A stretch of 64,000 nucleotides of DNA. It comes from Massospora cicadina. Its lineage: Eukaryota; Entomophthoromycota; Entomophthoromycetes; Entomophthorales; Entomophthoraceae. Below are positions 11,672 through 21,937 of the stretch, in pieces. Numbering within the stretch: position 1 is the stretch's first letter; every line of letters starts with the position of its first letter. A program made the translations under genes and the position numbers. The notes below the pieces were generated by a model. That model saw only the letters and a list, made by a program, of their open reading frames with translations. It was not told the DNA's origin and did no database searches. The stretch lies in contig JAKSZP010004186.1 of assembly GCA_022478985.1 (NCBI GenBank), positions 1-64,000 of the forward strand, given 5' to 3'.

Positions 11672-12438
11672 TGTTGGATTTTAGGATTTCTTTGATGCTC
11701 GTTAGGTGCTTACCTCCCTGAAATCTAATAATAGGTGAATTTATACCACAAAAATAAATAATTGTATAAACTTATAAACTTAGTAAAATAAGGGGTTTTC
11801 AGTTTATTGGCACTGCGCGGGGATAAAAGAGAGATGATCTCTTCCCAACTTTCAATGATTTATATTTATATTTATTTTCAAAGGTCAGAGGGATTAGGGG
11901 ATAGGTTTGGAATAGCTTTGGAGCTTTCCAATTTAGGGAATATGGGTGTTGATCCTATCAGATCATGGAAAAAAGTTAGGTAAATTTTGGGAAATGGATG
12001 TTGGGGTTTTGGGGTAGAATATACCCATGTGGCAGGGTTTTTATATACTCCAACCAATCACCACTCAAGAAATATTTCTCATTTTGGGGGCATGCCACCA
12101 TGCCTATAAAAGGGGGTGGCCCCCGTGCAGGTATGGAGGACTCAGTGCTGGTTGAGGGAGCACTTTCCGCTGGTTTCCCTGGAGGCTATGGTGAGATCAA
12201 TGAAATCCAATCATTAGTTTTTATTAAATGTGCCCATGCAGGTTTTGAATTCATGTTACCCCAATTAACGGGGTTCTACCAAGAATCATCTAGGGTCTTT
12301 TGGCCATTCTCCTTGACATTATAATATAAATCATCTTTAAGGGCATCAGAGAATTGCAAAGGGCCAACATTTCCCCTTTTTGGCTGAATTTGGCATACCA
12401 CATTAATATTTTTTGGTGGCAAGGCCAAATATCTGACA
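11672..12438 (-). repeat. 5' LTR of element B
   Basis: 767 bp, same ends and length as the 3' LTR. The right end at 12438 is fixed by the following ATGAT duplication. Confidence 0.95.
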
Positions 12439-12443
12439 ATGAT

Positions 12444-12665
12444 CTCAGAGGGAACTACAGCCGTTGTAGTTGGTCCAGGTGGGTTTGTGTTCTATTTTTT
12501 GTTGCAAGCCAAATAACAAGGAATTATCACCTCCTGCCCACCTTTGTAAACCTCTGGGCTATAACAATATTGAATACATTTAGCTAAAGAACTTTGGGTT
12601 TGAGCGGCGATGCCCTCAAGGACAATGGACAGAACAACGGTGAACATGGAGTAAAATTGAAGCAT
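12444..12665 (-). pseudogene. 5' part of split GPI-anchored protein gene
   Basis: The first ATG is at 12665. It opens a hydrophobic secretion signal (MLQFYSMFTVVLSIVLEG, cleavage likely near AAQ), followed by a short domain with four cysteines (CIQYC..PCYLAC). There is one in-frame TAG near 12492, after CNKK. Beyond it the same frame continues NTNPPGPTTTAVVP up to the element B target site and then into the stalk at 5916. The full product would be about 170 residues: signal, small cysteine domain, Thr-rich stalk, GPI signal. The TAG may be a mutation; an intron covering it was considered but no splice sites are obvious. The gene is dead three ways: stop, element B, and a Helitron 70 bp upstream. 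Confidence 0.75.
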
Positions 12666-12689
12666 GACAAGTACTGACAATGTGCTGAT

Positions 12690-12710
12690 ACCTTTTATAT
12701 ATCACGTGAA
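12690..12710 (-). promoter_or_regulatory. Putative promoter of the split GPI-protein gene
   Basis: Minus strand has CACGTG (12703-12708) followed by ATATATAAAAGG (about 12691-12702), 25-38 bp before the ATG at 12665. It reads as a TATA element with an E-box just upstream. The short distance would make a very short leader, so the assignment is tentative. Confidence 0.4.
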
Positions 12711-12735
12711 AATACTCATTATTGGAAGGCTGATT

Positions 12736-14632
12736 TCTATATATATAAAAGCAAATGTGTGCGCGTGTGTGTGTGTACGCGATGCCCAGCCAAAACTAGA
12801 GCATGCAGAGCTCTGAAAATTTGGCTATAGGTGGAAAGAAGGGGGTCCGTGTGCACTTCGAAGCCCGATTTTTAATTTTCATAGTAAGATAAAAAGTTTC
12901 ATATGTAACAAGTGAAAATCTTATATGTTTTTAATGGAAATCGGTATATAGTTACGGCCGAGAAGTTTGATATTCGGTTGATTTGTATTTAAATGGTTTT
13001 GTTGAGCGGTTGGTGGTTTAGGGTTGATTAAGCTTAACGGTTTTAATAAAGAAGTTAGTGATTGGTTGATTCGATAATTTAATTGGTTTTGGTAAGTGGT
13101 TGGTGATTTTGGTTGTTTCGATAAATTTTTTTTTGGTCACGAAGCGGTTGGTGATTGGTTGATTTTTAATCTAATGGTTTTAGTTAAGTGGTTTAGTTAA
13201 TTTGATAGGTTTAATTGGGTATGGCTGAATGGTTGGTAATTTTATATTGATTCAATATGATTTGATTTTTTTATATTATCGATAAACATCTACAAATATA
13301 AAAAAGAATTGATTAGGCTCATCAGGTAAACTTAAGGCCCAAAAACAAATCTGTGCTAAACTGGGTATCGACAAGAATTAGCCAAACTTTTCTTTACAAA
13401 ACCATCATTCTGTTTATTTATTTATACCGGATGCATTATCTCGAGCAAATAACCAAAAATCACCAAACTTTGCACAAGTATTCTATAAAGTTTGGGAACG
13501 GAATGCTAATATGTAATTATTTAATATAATCATATAAAATTAAATATCAGCTCTATATAAGATCTAAAACATATATTTATAATGGTAATTATATAGCAAT
13601 TTGGCTGGGTATTTTCATATTCATTTGATTCTATTTTTTCATAGGTTTTGATAAGGGGTTGGTAATTTTTGGCTGTTTTGTAAGTTTTAAATTTTAAATT
13701 TTTATTCGAGGTGGGCCGACCTGGGGACGATACCGCACCGATTAGGGAAGTGAAGAAAATAGGAAAGGAGGGGAAAACCTCCATGCGCGGCGTATGATAG
13801 GCCAGGAACTCCATGGACCGCCTTTGCTATTCGCTATCTCGGTTCGGGGCATTGGCGCGCAAAACCAACACAGTCAAAATCGTCCCCTACCCAAAGTCCA
13901 TTACCGGGATCGAACTCGGGAGCTGTTTTGTAAGTTCAACAATTGGTTTTTGCTGAGTGGTGGTTTATTTTTTGGTTTATTCGATAGGCTCAATAGTTTC
14001 AGGTAAGTGATTGATGATTTATTAATTTGGCAGGCTTAATATATTTTAGCTAAGTGGTTGGAGGTTGGAATTTTTAATAGGTTTAATTGTTTCTGAACTT
14101 ATTGATAGCTATCTACCAATATAAAAGCTAAAATTATTTAGAATCATCTGGTAATTTATAAACACCGTAGCAAAGCACAGAAATTTTGATGTTAGTTTTA
14201 TATTATCTTAAAAACCCTGCCTAAATTGTTTCCCCTAATTAATAAAATACTTTTGGCAAGTTAAGTAGAAGTTGATTTAGTAGTTTGGAAGATATATCAC
14301 ATACACAATGATTTTAAATATATAGTGAGATGTTTTGGGTAGCAGTTTGGTGTTATTTGATTGACTCGATAGGTTTATTTAGTTTGGATGAGTGGTTGAT
14401 GGCTTTTGGTCAAATCAATAGGACACAGTTTAGCTTTGAGGGGTGATTAGTTATTGGTTGATTTGATAAGTTCAGTTAGTTTTAGCTGAGTGGTTGGTGG
14501 TTTTAGTTGCTTCGATTGAGCAATTAGAATTGCCCGAATAGGAATTGCTTAACTATATATAAAATCTAAATTAATAAATTTGAATTGCCTGAAATTCTAG
14601 ACACCGTAGCGAAGCGCGGGTAACTCCGCTAG
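12736..14632 (+). mobile_element. Non-autonomous Helitron
   Basis: The left end TCTATATATATAAAAGC followed by a GTGTGCGCGTGTGTG run is a common Helitron 5' end. The right end is GCGAAGCGCGGGTAACTCCGCTAG|T, with a small hairpin (GCGG/CCGC) next to the terminal CTAG. There is no terminal inverted repeat or target duplication, as expected for rolling-circle elements. It has no Rep or helicase gene. The interior (12960-13260, 13920-14060, 14340-14520) is a degenerate array with wording like GGTTGATTCGATAGGTTTAA and TGGTTTTGGTAAGTGGTTGG. A second copy of the 3' sub-terminal motif ACACCGTAGCAAAGC is at 14162. A SINE is nested at 13687-13921. Confidence 0.8.
13687..13921 (-). mobile_element. SINE nested in the Helitron
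   Basis: 235 bp flanked by a perfect 15-bp duplication GCTGTTTTGTAAGTT (13672-13686 and 13922-13936). On the minus strand it begins inside a tRNA-like head with B box GAGTTCGATCCCGG, so it is slightly 5'-truncated. A body of about 150 bp follows, with CATGGAGTTCCTGGCCTA, and the A/T-rich tail comes after CCCACCTCG. The copy at 31021-31290 has the same body with a longer head. Confidence 0.9.
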
Positions 14633-15079
14633 TATTATATAAAGTGGATCATGATTTATCCTAGTTTGTCGCAACTTCCAAATATTTAAACAAGTGATGG
14701 TTCAATTATTATCCAATTAAACGTTTAGCTCTTTTAGCTTACCGCCTCCAAAATCTACCAGTTAAAGATAAATAGATTCTTGTGCTAGAAATATTTTAAT
14801 CTCGTTTGGTTTATATAGAAAGACCTCATTGTTACACATAGTAAAGTGTTGACGGCCATTGGAATTTTTAAAATTACTTTTTGCTAAATATTACAATAAT
14901 TTGTTGACTATTTTTGAACTAAATCTTCGATTGCATTTTTAGAAATTTCGAAATATCAAGTTATAGATAGGTGGAGCTCTTGGGACCACCTAGTGCTAAA
15001 AAATAGATAGGTGGGGCTCGGGATTTAAGTTGCGAACCTCCAGATGAGTTTATCCGAGAGTGAGGGGCATCTTTAACTG
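14633..15079. other. AT-rich stretch, no gene seen
   Basis: Likely host intergenic DNA upstream of the GPI-protein gene. Two copies of ATAGATAGGTGG lie at about 14965 and 15002. Confidence 0.5.
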
Positions 15080-15160
15080 CGAGGGTTATTCGGAAAGTAA
15101 GGTCTGATTTCTTATAAAAATACGAGGGTTATTCGGACCTTACTTTCCGAATACCTCGTA
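15080..15160. mobile_element. Mariner-like hairpin relic (MITE)
   Basis: The arm CGAGGGTTATTCGGAAAGTA.. (15080-15104) pairs with GACCTTACTTTCCGAATACC.. (15136-15158), differing by two bases. The right end is followed by TA. The inner part (15121-15160) is itself a palindrome starting TACGAGG and ending CCTCGTA, with a short loop. Ends of this form resemble Tc1/mariner terminal repeats; the element is only about 80 bp and has no coding capacity. Confidence 0.6.
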
Positions 15161-17539
15161 AAATCGTAAAATTCTTTCTATTTCATACATGTAAGCTAGC
15201 ATCACTTAAGAATTATGTTTAGTTACTTTGCATGCGAGATGCCTTTTCCCTTATATCAGATTCAAATCTTTATGCTGATCCTATAGTCCTTCATAGTCAT
15301 TTGTGTCTTGTACATTAAGCAAAGTCTTACAGTTGATGTACTCTTCACCATTGGTACCTATGTTGGGTATACACTTTGTTAATTAGCCTATTAATTTAGG
15401 CCAGGTTATGCTTAGACTTGGCCAGCCGCTTCAAATCAACCTTCATATCCTATAACTTTTTTAAGACCCCATACTTTATTAGAAAAATGAGAAGTAAGAG
15501 GAAGGGGTGGAAATGAGAGTTTTGGCTGAACCACATCCTATGGCTTGGCCCACTTCATAGATTTTTTTAATATTAATGTCTAATAATTGTGTGTAGTTGC
15601 ACACCTGTACCACAAACTAAGGTGGAGTAAAAATGCTATAACTGGTTCAGAACCTGTTCTGGATAGGATGAATATTGTTTCCCCCATTCCCTCTTATTGT
15701 TATTCAATTAAAATAATAGAGTTTTAAAAAGTCTCTAATTTCAAACTTGATTTGAAGTACCCAATCAGATTCTATCATTGAGTTCTTTTTATTGAAATTC
15801 AAAAAGGAAAACTCTTGACATTAGCATTTCCAGAATAGAGTGTAAATTTTTAACTCATAGTTTGTAGCTTATTTAACCTCTGCACCTCAATTTTACCTGT
15901 CATAATTTGGTTGTCTACTCATATTTAATTTAGTGGAGATTGATTGCTAGGGATTCTAATAAAATTGAAGCTGAGACTCAGTTTACAATATATTTTATTA
16001 AACCATTTAGTTAGTTTAACCCAAGTAAGTCTATAATATGCTCTTCAATTTGTTTTATCATGGGTCACTTGCCTATAGTCATAAAGAAAATGAAACACTG
16101 GAATAATCTGTGCACACTAATAATCCAGTCTCACATGTGATTCTTTTTATCTAAAACCCTCTGAATCCACCTAATCCTTCATCCCTTTGATATACAAATT
16201 GATTGAATTAAAATCTCAATCAAGTTGTATAATAAAAGTTTTTACATCTTTAACTTTTTTTATTTCTATTTATCCAGTGTCTATAAATTAGGGAAAATTG
16301 GCTAAAAGCCCAAGATGCCTGACCATAGCTACCTGTTCCTCATGGCTGATGTACCTGATAACTCTGGTGATGTGTGCACCACCCACTGTGATAAAAGAGA
16401 TTTGCTTCCTTTATGACTATATATAACATTTACTATATCAATAAAGTATTTTCTCATTTTATATATTCTCATAACAAATTATTAAAAAATTTAAAGGATT
16501 ATTGAAGAACAGATATAAAATGACTGTAGGGCTTCCATTTTTTACTTGATAATGCTATGCCTGAGAAACCTAACAGTCAATACTTGAGGCTGACTAAGCT
16601 GCATGACAAGTATATTTTATACAAAAGGATACCAAGTCACTGCTTATGTCCTGTCAGCTAGAGTATCTATCATATGGTAAGCATGGCAAAATAGACTTGT
16701 TGAAGTCAAGTACCAAAGCAAGATATAGAGATAATGATATATATTTATTATAGAATAAATCAGGGGTTTTTATATGTCACCTTTAATAATATAAACCCCA
16801 AAAAGAAAAGGATTAATAAAGATAATGGAGGTGAAAATCCAGAAGGGAGGCTCTTGGTCAGATGATACATTCTGGATGTTATAATGACTTTTGTATCATA
16901 ATATTACTAGGGTAAAAATAATGAGTTGAATAACCAATTCAGATAAGATTGTGTGTCACTTAGTTTGATCATTTGCCAGCTTATTGATTACTACCCCTTT
17001 TCAGGTTCATTTTAATTTGTGGCCTTGAGTGCCACTAAGAAGTAGTTGTCATTTGACACTCAGTTGACCATCATATCAATGAGTCAAGAATTCATCTTGG
17101 GGTATTTTAGGCTCAATTTGGTTTGTTGGAGTTTTACTAGAGTTGACTAGAGCTGTTCTGACTATCAGATTTCTCTAGGTAATTTATCAAGGTAATTGAT
17201 TTAACCCCTTCTTGGGTCTAGATGGTGATTCAGATGAGGGAGTCAAATAGTCAATATTTTTCCCATCATTTCTGATATCAGGGTATCAACGATGTCCATC
17301 AAATATAACTTACTATTTCTGGTGGTCAAATTGAGGGAATTTAAAATACTAAAGCTTATGATATAAATAGGTTATCACTGCATAAAAATTGTAATATGTC
17401 AAACTCTGATAATTTCCAGACCATGTCACTAAAAGTAACAAAACTTATATGAAAAATATTGTTGCAAAAGTGCTATCACTGTTATTGAAACCAACGTTTT
17501 TTGTTTTTAATATAGTTTTTCTTTTGTCAAAGAGATTAT
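15161..17539. other. Long AT-rich stretch without recognisable genes
   Basis: About 2.4 kb with frequent stops in all frames and no repeat relationship found to the other elements. It may be host intergenic DNA or very old transposon debris. Confidence 0.55.
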
Positions 17540-17590
17540 TTTTTATTCAACTGAGGTAAGCCAACCAGGAGATGGACAATACCAAGCTCC
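17540..17590 (-). mobile_element. SINE tail fragment
   Basis: TTTTTATTCAACTGAGGTAA.. then GCCAACC and GACAATACC follow the 3' tail of the SINE at 13687 with many changes. Only the tail is present. Confidence 0.4.
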
Positions 17591-17715
17591 AAGGGGCAAA
17601 ACTTATACTAAACTAAAATTTAATGAACATATAGTGATGAGCTTCACTAAAACAAAAATTGAAAAATAGTAAAACACTGAAATGATCCAACCAGGTCAGA
17701 TGCAGTAAACCGCTA

Positions 17716-18297
17716 TGCATCCATGGTGGGGGGTGAATGGGGATTGGGAGGCTCATCTTCCTCCTCTGTGTCAGACAGTTTATGGAAGAGCGCTGAGAGC
17801 ACGGGCATGGGTGCATCCTCAAAATGGGGGTCAATCTAAAAGAGTGGGGCTTTCAGCTCAAATTTTTCTATGAGGAGGGTGGTGATATATTTAGATATAC
17901 TTCTCAGCCTCAAGGCAAACTTTGGGAAGGGTGGTGAAGGTGGTGATGTTGTTTATGGAAATGCAGGTCTTGGGGCCAAATTTTGTGACCATCACAACTT
18001 TTTGTATTGCTTTGTTAGCAACTTGGTGAAATCAGAGTAATCCTTTTTTATGAACTTGTTGCATGGGGGAAAGGACAGGAGTGGGTACCCCCTTGGCCAA
18101 GATTGTGACTGATTTTGCTACAGCCTTTTGGAGGGGTGACAATCAGGGGAGGCAACATCCTCTTTGGTGAGTTATTGGTCACTTTGTAATTCATCAGCAT
18201 TGGAGTGTAGAGCATAGTGCCAAGTTAGAAATTGTTCTGCATATTCTGCAACTAGGTATATTTTGAGGCCTGGGGCCTTGACTAAGTTGAGGATGGG
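17716..18297 (-). pseudogene. Unrecognised decayed coding region, C-terminal part
   Basis: The minus strand reads as protein with two or three stops and one frameshift. It begins LNLVKAPGLKIYLVAEYAEQ at the LTR boundary, passes CNKFIKKDYSDFTKLLTKQY (about 18040) and TKFGPKTCISINNITTFTT, and ends with an acidic, proline-rich tail (KLSDTEEEDEPPNPHSPP) and a stop at 17716. The family is not recognised. The reading joins across the LTR array at 18298-21937 to GDDLGYL at 21938 if one duplication copy is removed, so the insertion hit the coding region. It may belong to the same gene as the minus-strand pieces at 21938-23910. Confidence 0.5.
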
Positions 18298-19365
18298 TGT
18301 CAGAAAATTGACTATAGGCTCTGCTAGTTGGCAGGCTAACCAGTATGAAGACTGGTCAGCCCTTGCCTTTTTACTTAGGTGTCAGGGCCAGCAGCACCGG
18401 CTAACCCCTTGGCATGTCACCTGAACCATTTGGGGATCCCCTAGCATCATTCCCTAAACAACAAAATAAATATAAACTTAAATCATAAAAGAGAATGAGC
18501 AAAGAGAGATATTTATTGAAAGGGAAGAGCCAGGTATTTATACTATTTACAAAAGGGCTACTGCGCCCACCGCCAACCTATTGGCTCTTCCACTGGTTCT
18601 TCCAGCCAACCACTCTTCTTCTTCTACACTATTCTCTTCCCTGGCGTCAACCCTCTCACTCCATCCTTCTTTTTTTTTTAGTACTAGATGGTCCCCTCAC
18701 TCCATCCTTCCCAATGTCCAAATTAGTTTTGGCTCATCCTCAGCCTTAAGTTGCCAGTGAGCAATATAAATAATTTATATAATTAAATGTCAAAGATTGG
18801 TTCAACCTTAAAGTTGATATAAATGCACCAGAAACAACTTTGGTCGCTTGCTTTGACTCAGAATATCTTGGCATCTTGCCGGCATCTCTTCTTGTTTTAT
18901 TTCAGTTATTTGATTATAATAAATGAGGCACTGAAAACAACTTTGGCCGCCTTGAACTCATAATTGTCAGATCCAATGACATTGAATAAATAGTACAGGC
19001 ATTGAATTCATAAATGAACAATTGAAGCGAATACATTGGCTTTCCACCAGAAATTGCACAACAGACCACAAATGGCAGTTGGTGTCAAACACTGATTCTG
19101 CTGACTGATACCAATTGGATCATCCTCCGTTATTAGTCGCCAGTGATCCTTATATTAATTTAAGGCCACCAATTGGCCCCACACAAACCTAATTCCAAAC
19201 TCAGTGGAATAATAATTTCAGCTCAACCCAAATTGGGGAGCAACTAACCAGCAATCACATTAAATTATACAAAATTCAGTCAATAAGCCATTCTTCCAGG
19301 ATTGGCCATTTCATCCCAAATAACGCTAAATTGATGGAGGATTACATCTGGTTAAAATCCTGACA
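18298..19365 (-). repeat. LTR-a of the compound array
   Basis: 1068 bp, TGTCAGAAAATTG..TCCTGACA. It is closely similar to LTR-c and carries the extra 26-bp insertion plus duplication at 18670-18710. Its right end forms one arm of the inverted repeat around the polypurine tract. Confidence 0.85.
18670..18695 (-). mobile_element. 26-bp poly(A)-tailed micro-insertion
   Basis: On the minus strand GGGACCATCTAGTACT then A10. It is flanked by a 15-bp duplication CTCACTCCATCCTTC (18655-18669, 18696-18710). LTR-c has the single, empty site at about 21269-21283. This is the footprint of target-primed reverse transcription of the extreme 3' end of an RNA. Confidence 0.85.
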
Positions 19366-19557
19366 TCTCCCCCCACTTAACCAGATGGTAATCCTCCTAC
19401 TTCCAACCTCAGTGTGTGTGGCAGGCATCCAGGGCTTGCCACTCCCTGCTACCAACAACTGCTGGAACTGAAACATAGTGACGCATCTTCACCAACTATT
19501 CACCAAGCTTTAGCTACTTTAGCACCAACCAGCAGAGTCCCCTATAGTGAGCACCAC
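19366..19557 (-). other. Internal segment 1 of the array (PPT to PBS)
   Basis: 192 bp. Left edge TCTCCCCCCACTT is the polypurine tract (purines on the minus strand), followed by AACCAGATGGTAATCCTCC, the second arm of an inverted repeat with the LTR end. The right edge GTCCCCTATAGTGAGCACCA is the primer-binding site, one base from LTR-b. No open frame of note. Confidence 0.8.
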
Positions 19558-20735
19558 TGTCACAAAATTGACCATGGGCTCCGCTAGTGTGCCAGGCCAA
19601 CCAGTATGAGACTGGTGGCCCTTTGCTGTTTTGCCTTCATTGGCATACCAACCCCTACAAGTCCTACATCCAACCCACCAACTAACCACCAACAGCTTCA
19701 TCTTTAGCCCCAGGTGTCCTTGGCGTGTGCCCCGGCAAGTCCTGCCCCCTTCCTGGGCAGCTCAGGCACTTCTGCACTGCCCCACCCTCATGACCCTTCA
19801 CCAACCCATCTGGGCATGCCCCAGCGAGTCCATCCCCCTTCTTGGGTGGCTATGGCACCTCCCGCGCTGCACCCTGCTAGGGTTGGTGGCTATGCAACTC
19901 ATCCGCTGGTAGCCAGCTGGCCAGGTTCCCGCTAGTTCCTCATAGAGAGGAGGCATAGGAGCTGGCAGCGCCAGCCACTCCAGGCATGATCACCCGCGCC
20001 TATTGGGGATCTCCTATCCCAACTTCCCCACTCTAGTTGCACTAAGCTACTTCAAACAAACAGGAAAGATGGGAAAACAAGAGATGTTTATTAGGAGGGA
20101 ATGAACAACTATTTATACTACTTTCAGGGCTACTGTGCCCAAGTGCTCTTTGGCCAATCAACTACTGGAAAACCCATCAGCCTCTTAATTCCAAACCTCT
20201 ATCAGATCATGAACTTTATTCATTCATACTCATAGTGATTCCCTCCAGATCTGCTCATCTGATCACCAAATATTAAATTAAGTCAATCCATCCTCAGCAT
20301 AAGTTGCTGGTTGATTTTATATAAATTTGTAATAAAATAAACATCGAGCATCCTTGGCATGAGTCACCAATGCTCCAAAATTAGTTGCAAATTCATAAAT
20401 GATTGATAACAAATACTTTGACTTTCCACTGTAAAATCCCACAATCATTTCTTATGGCAGTTGGCACAGAGATAAAATTCCACTGAATTGAATTCAAGTT
20501 AGCGAAATTGTTGTTAGGTGCTTATAGATGAATCAGCTTTCCACTGGAAATTTCAACAATCATCTATGATTTTATAGTCAGCGCCAAACTGGGAATCTGC
20601 TAAACCTAAAACAATTGTTATTTTTTATAACATTAGATAGTATCAAACTAGGCAATTAGCTGGCAATTATGCCTGACTAACAAAAACCTCTAATTCTAAT
20701 ACTATCAGAAGAATCCATCTGGTTAAATCTCAACA
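19558..20735 (-). repeat. LTR-b of the compound array
   Basis: 1178 bp, TGTCACAAAATTG..CTCAACA. It is closer to the solo LTR at 44855-45907 than to LTR-a and LTR-c, including the GCCCCAGGTGTCC..GGCAAGTCCTGCCCCC block. It has no target duplication of its own. Confidence 0.8.
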
Positions 20736-20912
20736 TTGCCCTCCACTTAACCAGATGGTATCCTTCAGCGTGACCCACCCCAATGGTGGGCCAAGACCTC
20801 CCAGCGCCCTCACTAAGGAGCGCTGGTCTTAACCAGTGGCTTTTGCCATTCAGTAACCAAACCTCCAACTACTCAAGCAGCCCACCAGTGAAGCCCCTGT
20901 AGTAAGCACAAC
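20736..20912 (-). other. Internal segment 2 of the array (PPT to PBS)
   Basis: 177 bp. Polypurine tract TTGCCCTCCACTT, then AACCAGATGGTATCC as the hairpin arm, and primer-binding site GCCCCTGTAGTAAGCACAA next to LTR-c. The middle is not similar to segment 1, so only the termini are shared. Confidence 0.75.
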
Positions 20913-21937
20913 TGTTGCAAAATATACTATGGGCTCTGCTAGTTGGCAGGCTAACCAGTATGAAGACTGGTCAGCCCTTGCCTTTTTACTTAGGTGTCAG
21001 GGCCAGCAGCACCGGCTAACCCCTTGGCATGTCACCTGAACCATTTGGGGATCCCCTAGCATCATTCCCTAAACAACAAAATAAATATAAACTTAAATCA
21101 TAAAAGAGAATGAGCAAAGGGAGATATTTATTGAAAGGGAAGAGCCAGGTATTTATACTATTTACAAAAGGGCTACTGCGCCCACCGCCGACCTATTGGC
21201 TCTTCCACTGGTTCTTCCAGCCAACCACTCCTCTTCTTCTACACTATTCTCTTCCCTGGCGTCAACCCTCTCACTCCATCCTTCCCAATGTCCAAATTAG
21301 TTTTGGCTCATCCTCAGCCTTAAGTTGCCAGTGAGCAATATAAATAATTTATATAATTAAATGTCAAAGATTGGTTCAAAGTTTAAGTTGATATAAATGC
21401 ACCAGAAACAATTTTGGTCACTTGCTTTGACTCAGAATATCTTGGCATCTTGCCGGCATCTCTTCTTGTTTTATTTCAATTATTTGATTATAATAAATGA
21501 GGCACTGAAAACAACTTTGGCCGCCTGAACTTATAATTGTCAGATCTGATGACATTGAATAATAGTACAGGCAGTGAATTCATAGATGAACGATTGAAGT
21601 AAATACATCAGCTTTCTGCTAGAAATCCCACAACAGACCACAAATGGCAGTTGGTGTCAAACACTGATTCTGCTGACTGATACCAATTGGATCATCCTTG
21701 GATATTAGTTGCTGGTGATCCTTATACTAATTTGGGGTCACCAATTGGCCCCACACAAAACTAATTCCAAAATCAGTGGAATACTAATTTCAGCTCAACC
21801 CAAATTGGGGAGCAACTAACCAGCAATCACATTAGATAATACAAAATTCAGTCATTAATCTATTCTGCCAGGATTGGCCATTTCATCCCAAATAACGCTA
21901 AATCAATGGTGGATTCCATCTGGTTAAAATTCCAACA
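20913..21937 (-). repeat. LTR-c of the compound array
   Basis: 1025 bp, TGTTGCAAAATATAC..ATTCCAACA. It pairs with LTR-a in sequence and serves as the empty-site control for the micro-insertion in LTR-a. Confidence 0.85.

Larger units (their letters stand above)
5917..12438 (-). mobile_element. Ty3/Gypsy LTR retrotransposon B, full length
   Basis: A complete 6522-bp element: equal 767-bp LTRs with TG..CA ends, a polypurine tract inside the left LTR, a primer-binding site inside the right LTR, and a perfect 5-bp target duplication ATGAT (5912-5916 and 12439-12443). Gene order on the minus strand is gag, protease, reverse transcriptase, RNase H, integrase; no chromodomain or envelope gene is seen. 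The LTRs differ at few positions, so it is among the younger insertions here. Pol keeps one frame from about 9109 to 7769, interrupted mainly by stops. It cannot move itself: the RT box reads YLDN and the presumed integrase Glu is Lys. It is inserted in a host gene. Confidence 0.95.
18298..21937 (-). mobile_element. Compound LTR array (three LTRs, two ~185-bp internals)
   Basis: LTR-internal-LTR-internal-LTR. Each internal segment has a polypurine tract on its left and a CCCC..AGTGAGCACCA-type primer-binding site on its right, giving minus orientation, with no coding sequence between. Outer flanks are ATGGG (18293-18297) and ATGAG (21938-21942), a near-perfect 5-bp target duplication; the middle LTR has none. 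It is best read as a non-autonomous element that gained an extra unit by recombination between copies. It must depend on another element for all proteins; the primer-binding site points to the A/B/E/H/I/J group. Confidence 0.8.

Noticed and set aside
13880..13921. Possible tRNA gene (B box GAGTTCGATCCCGG)
   Set aside because: Only the B-box half is present, it is followed by a SINE body and tail, and it is bounded by a 15-bp target duplication.
17613..17834. 73-codon minus-strand frame as a gene
   Set aside because: It is the wrong frame of the decayed region ending at 17716; the acidic, proline-rich tail reads in another frame.
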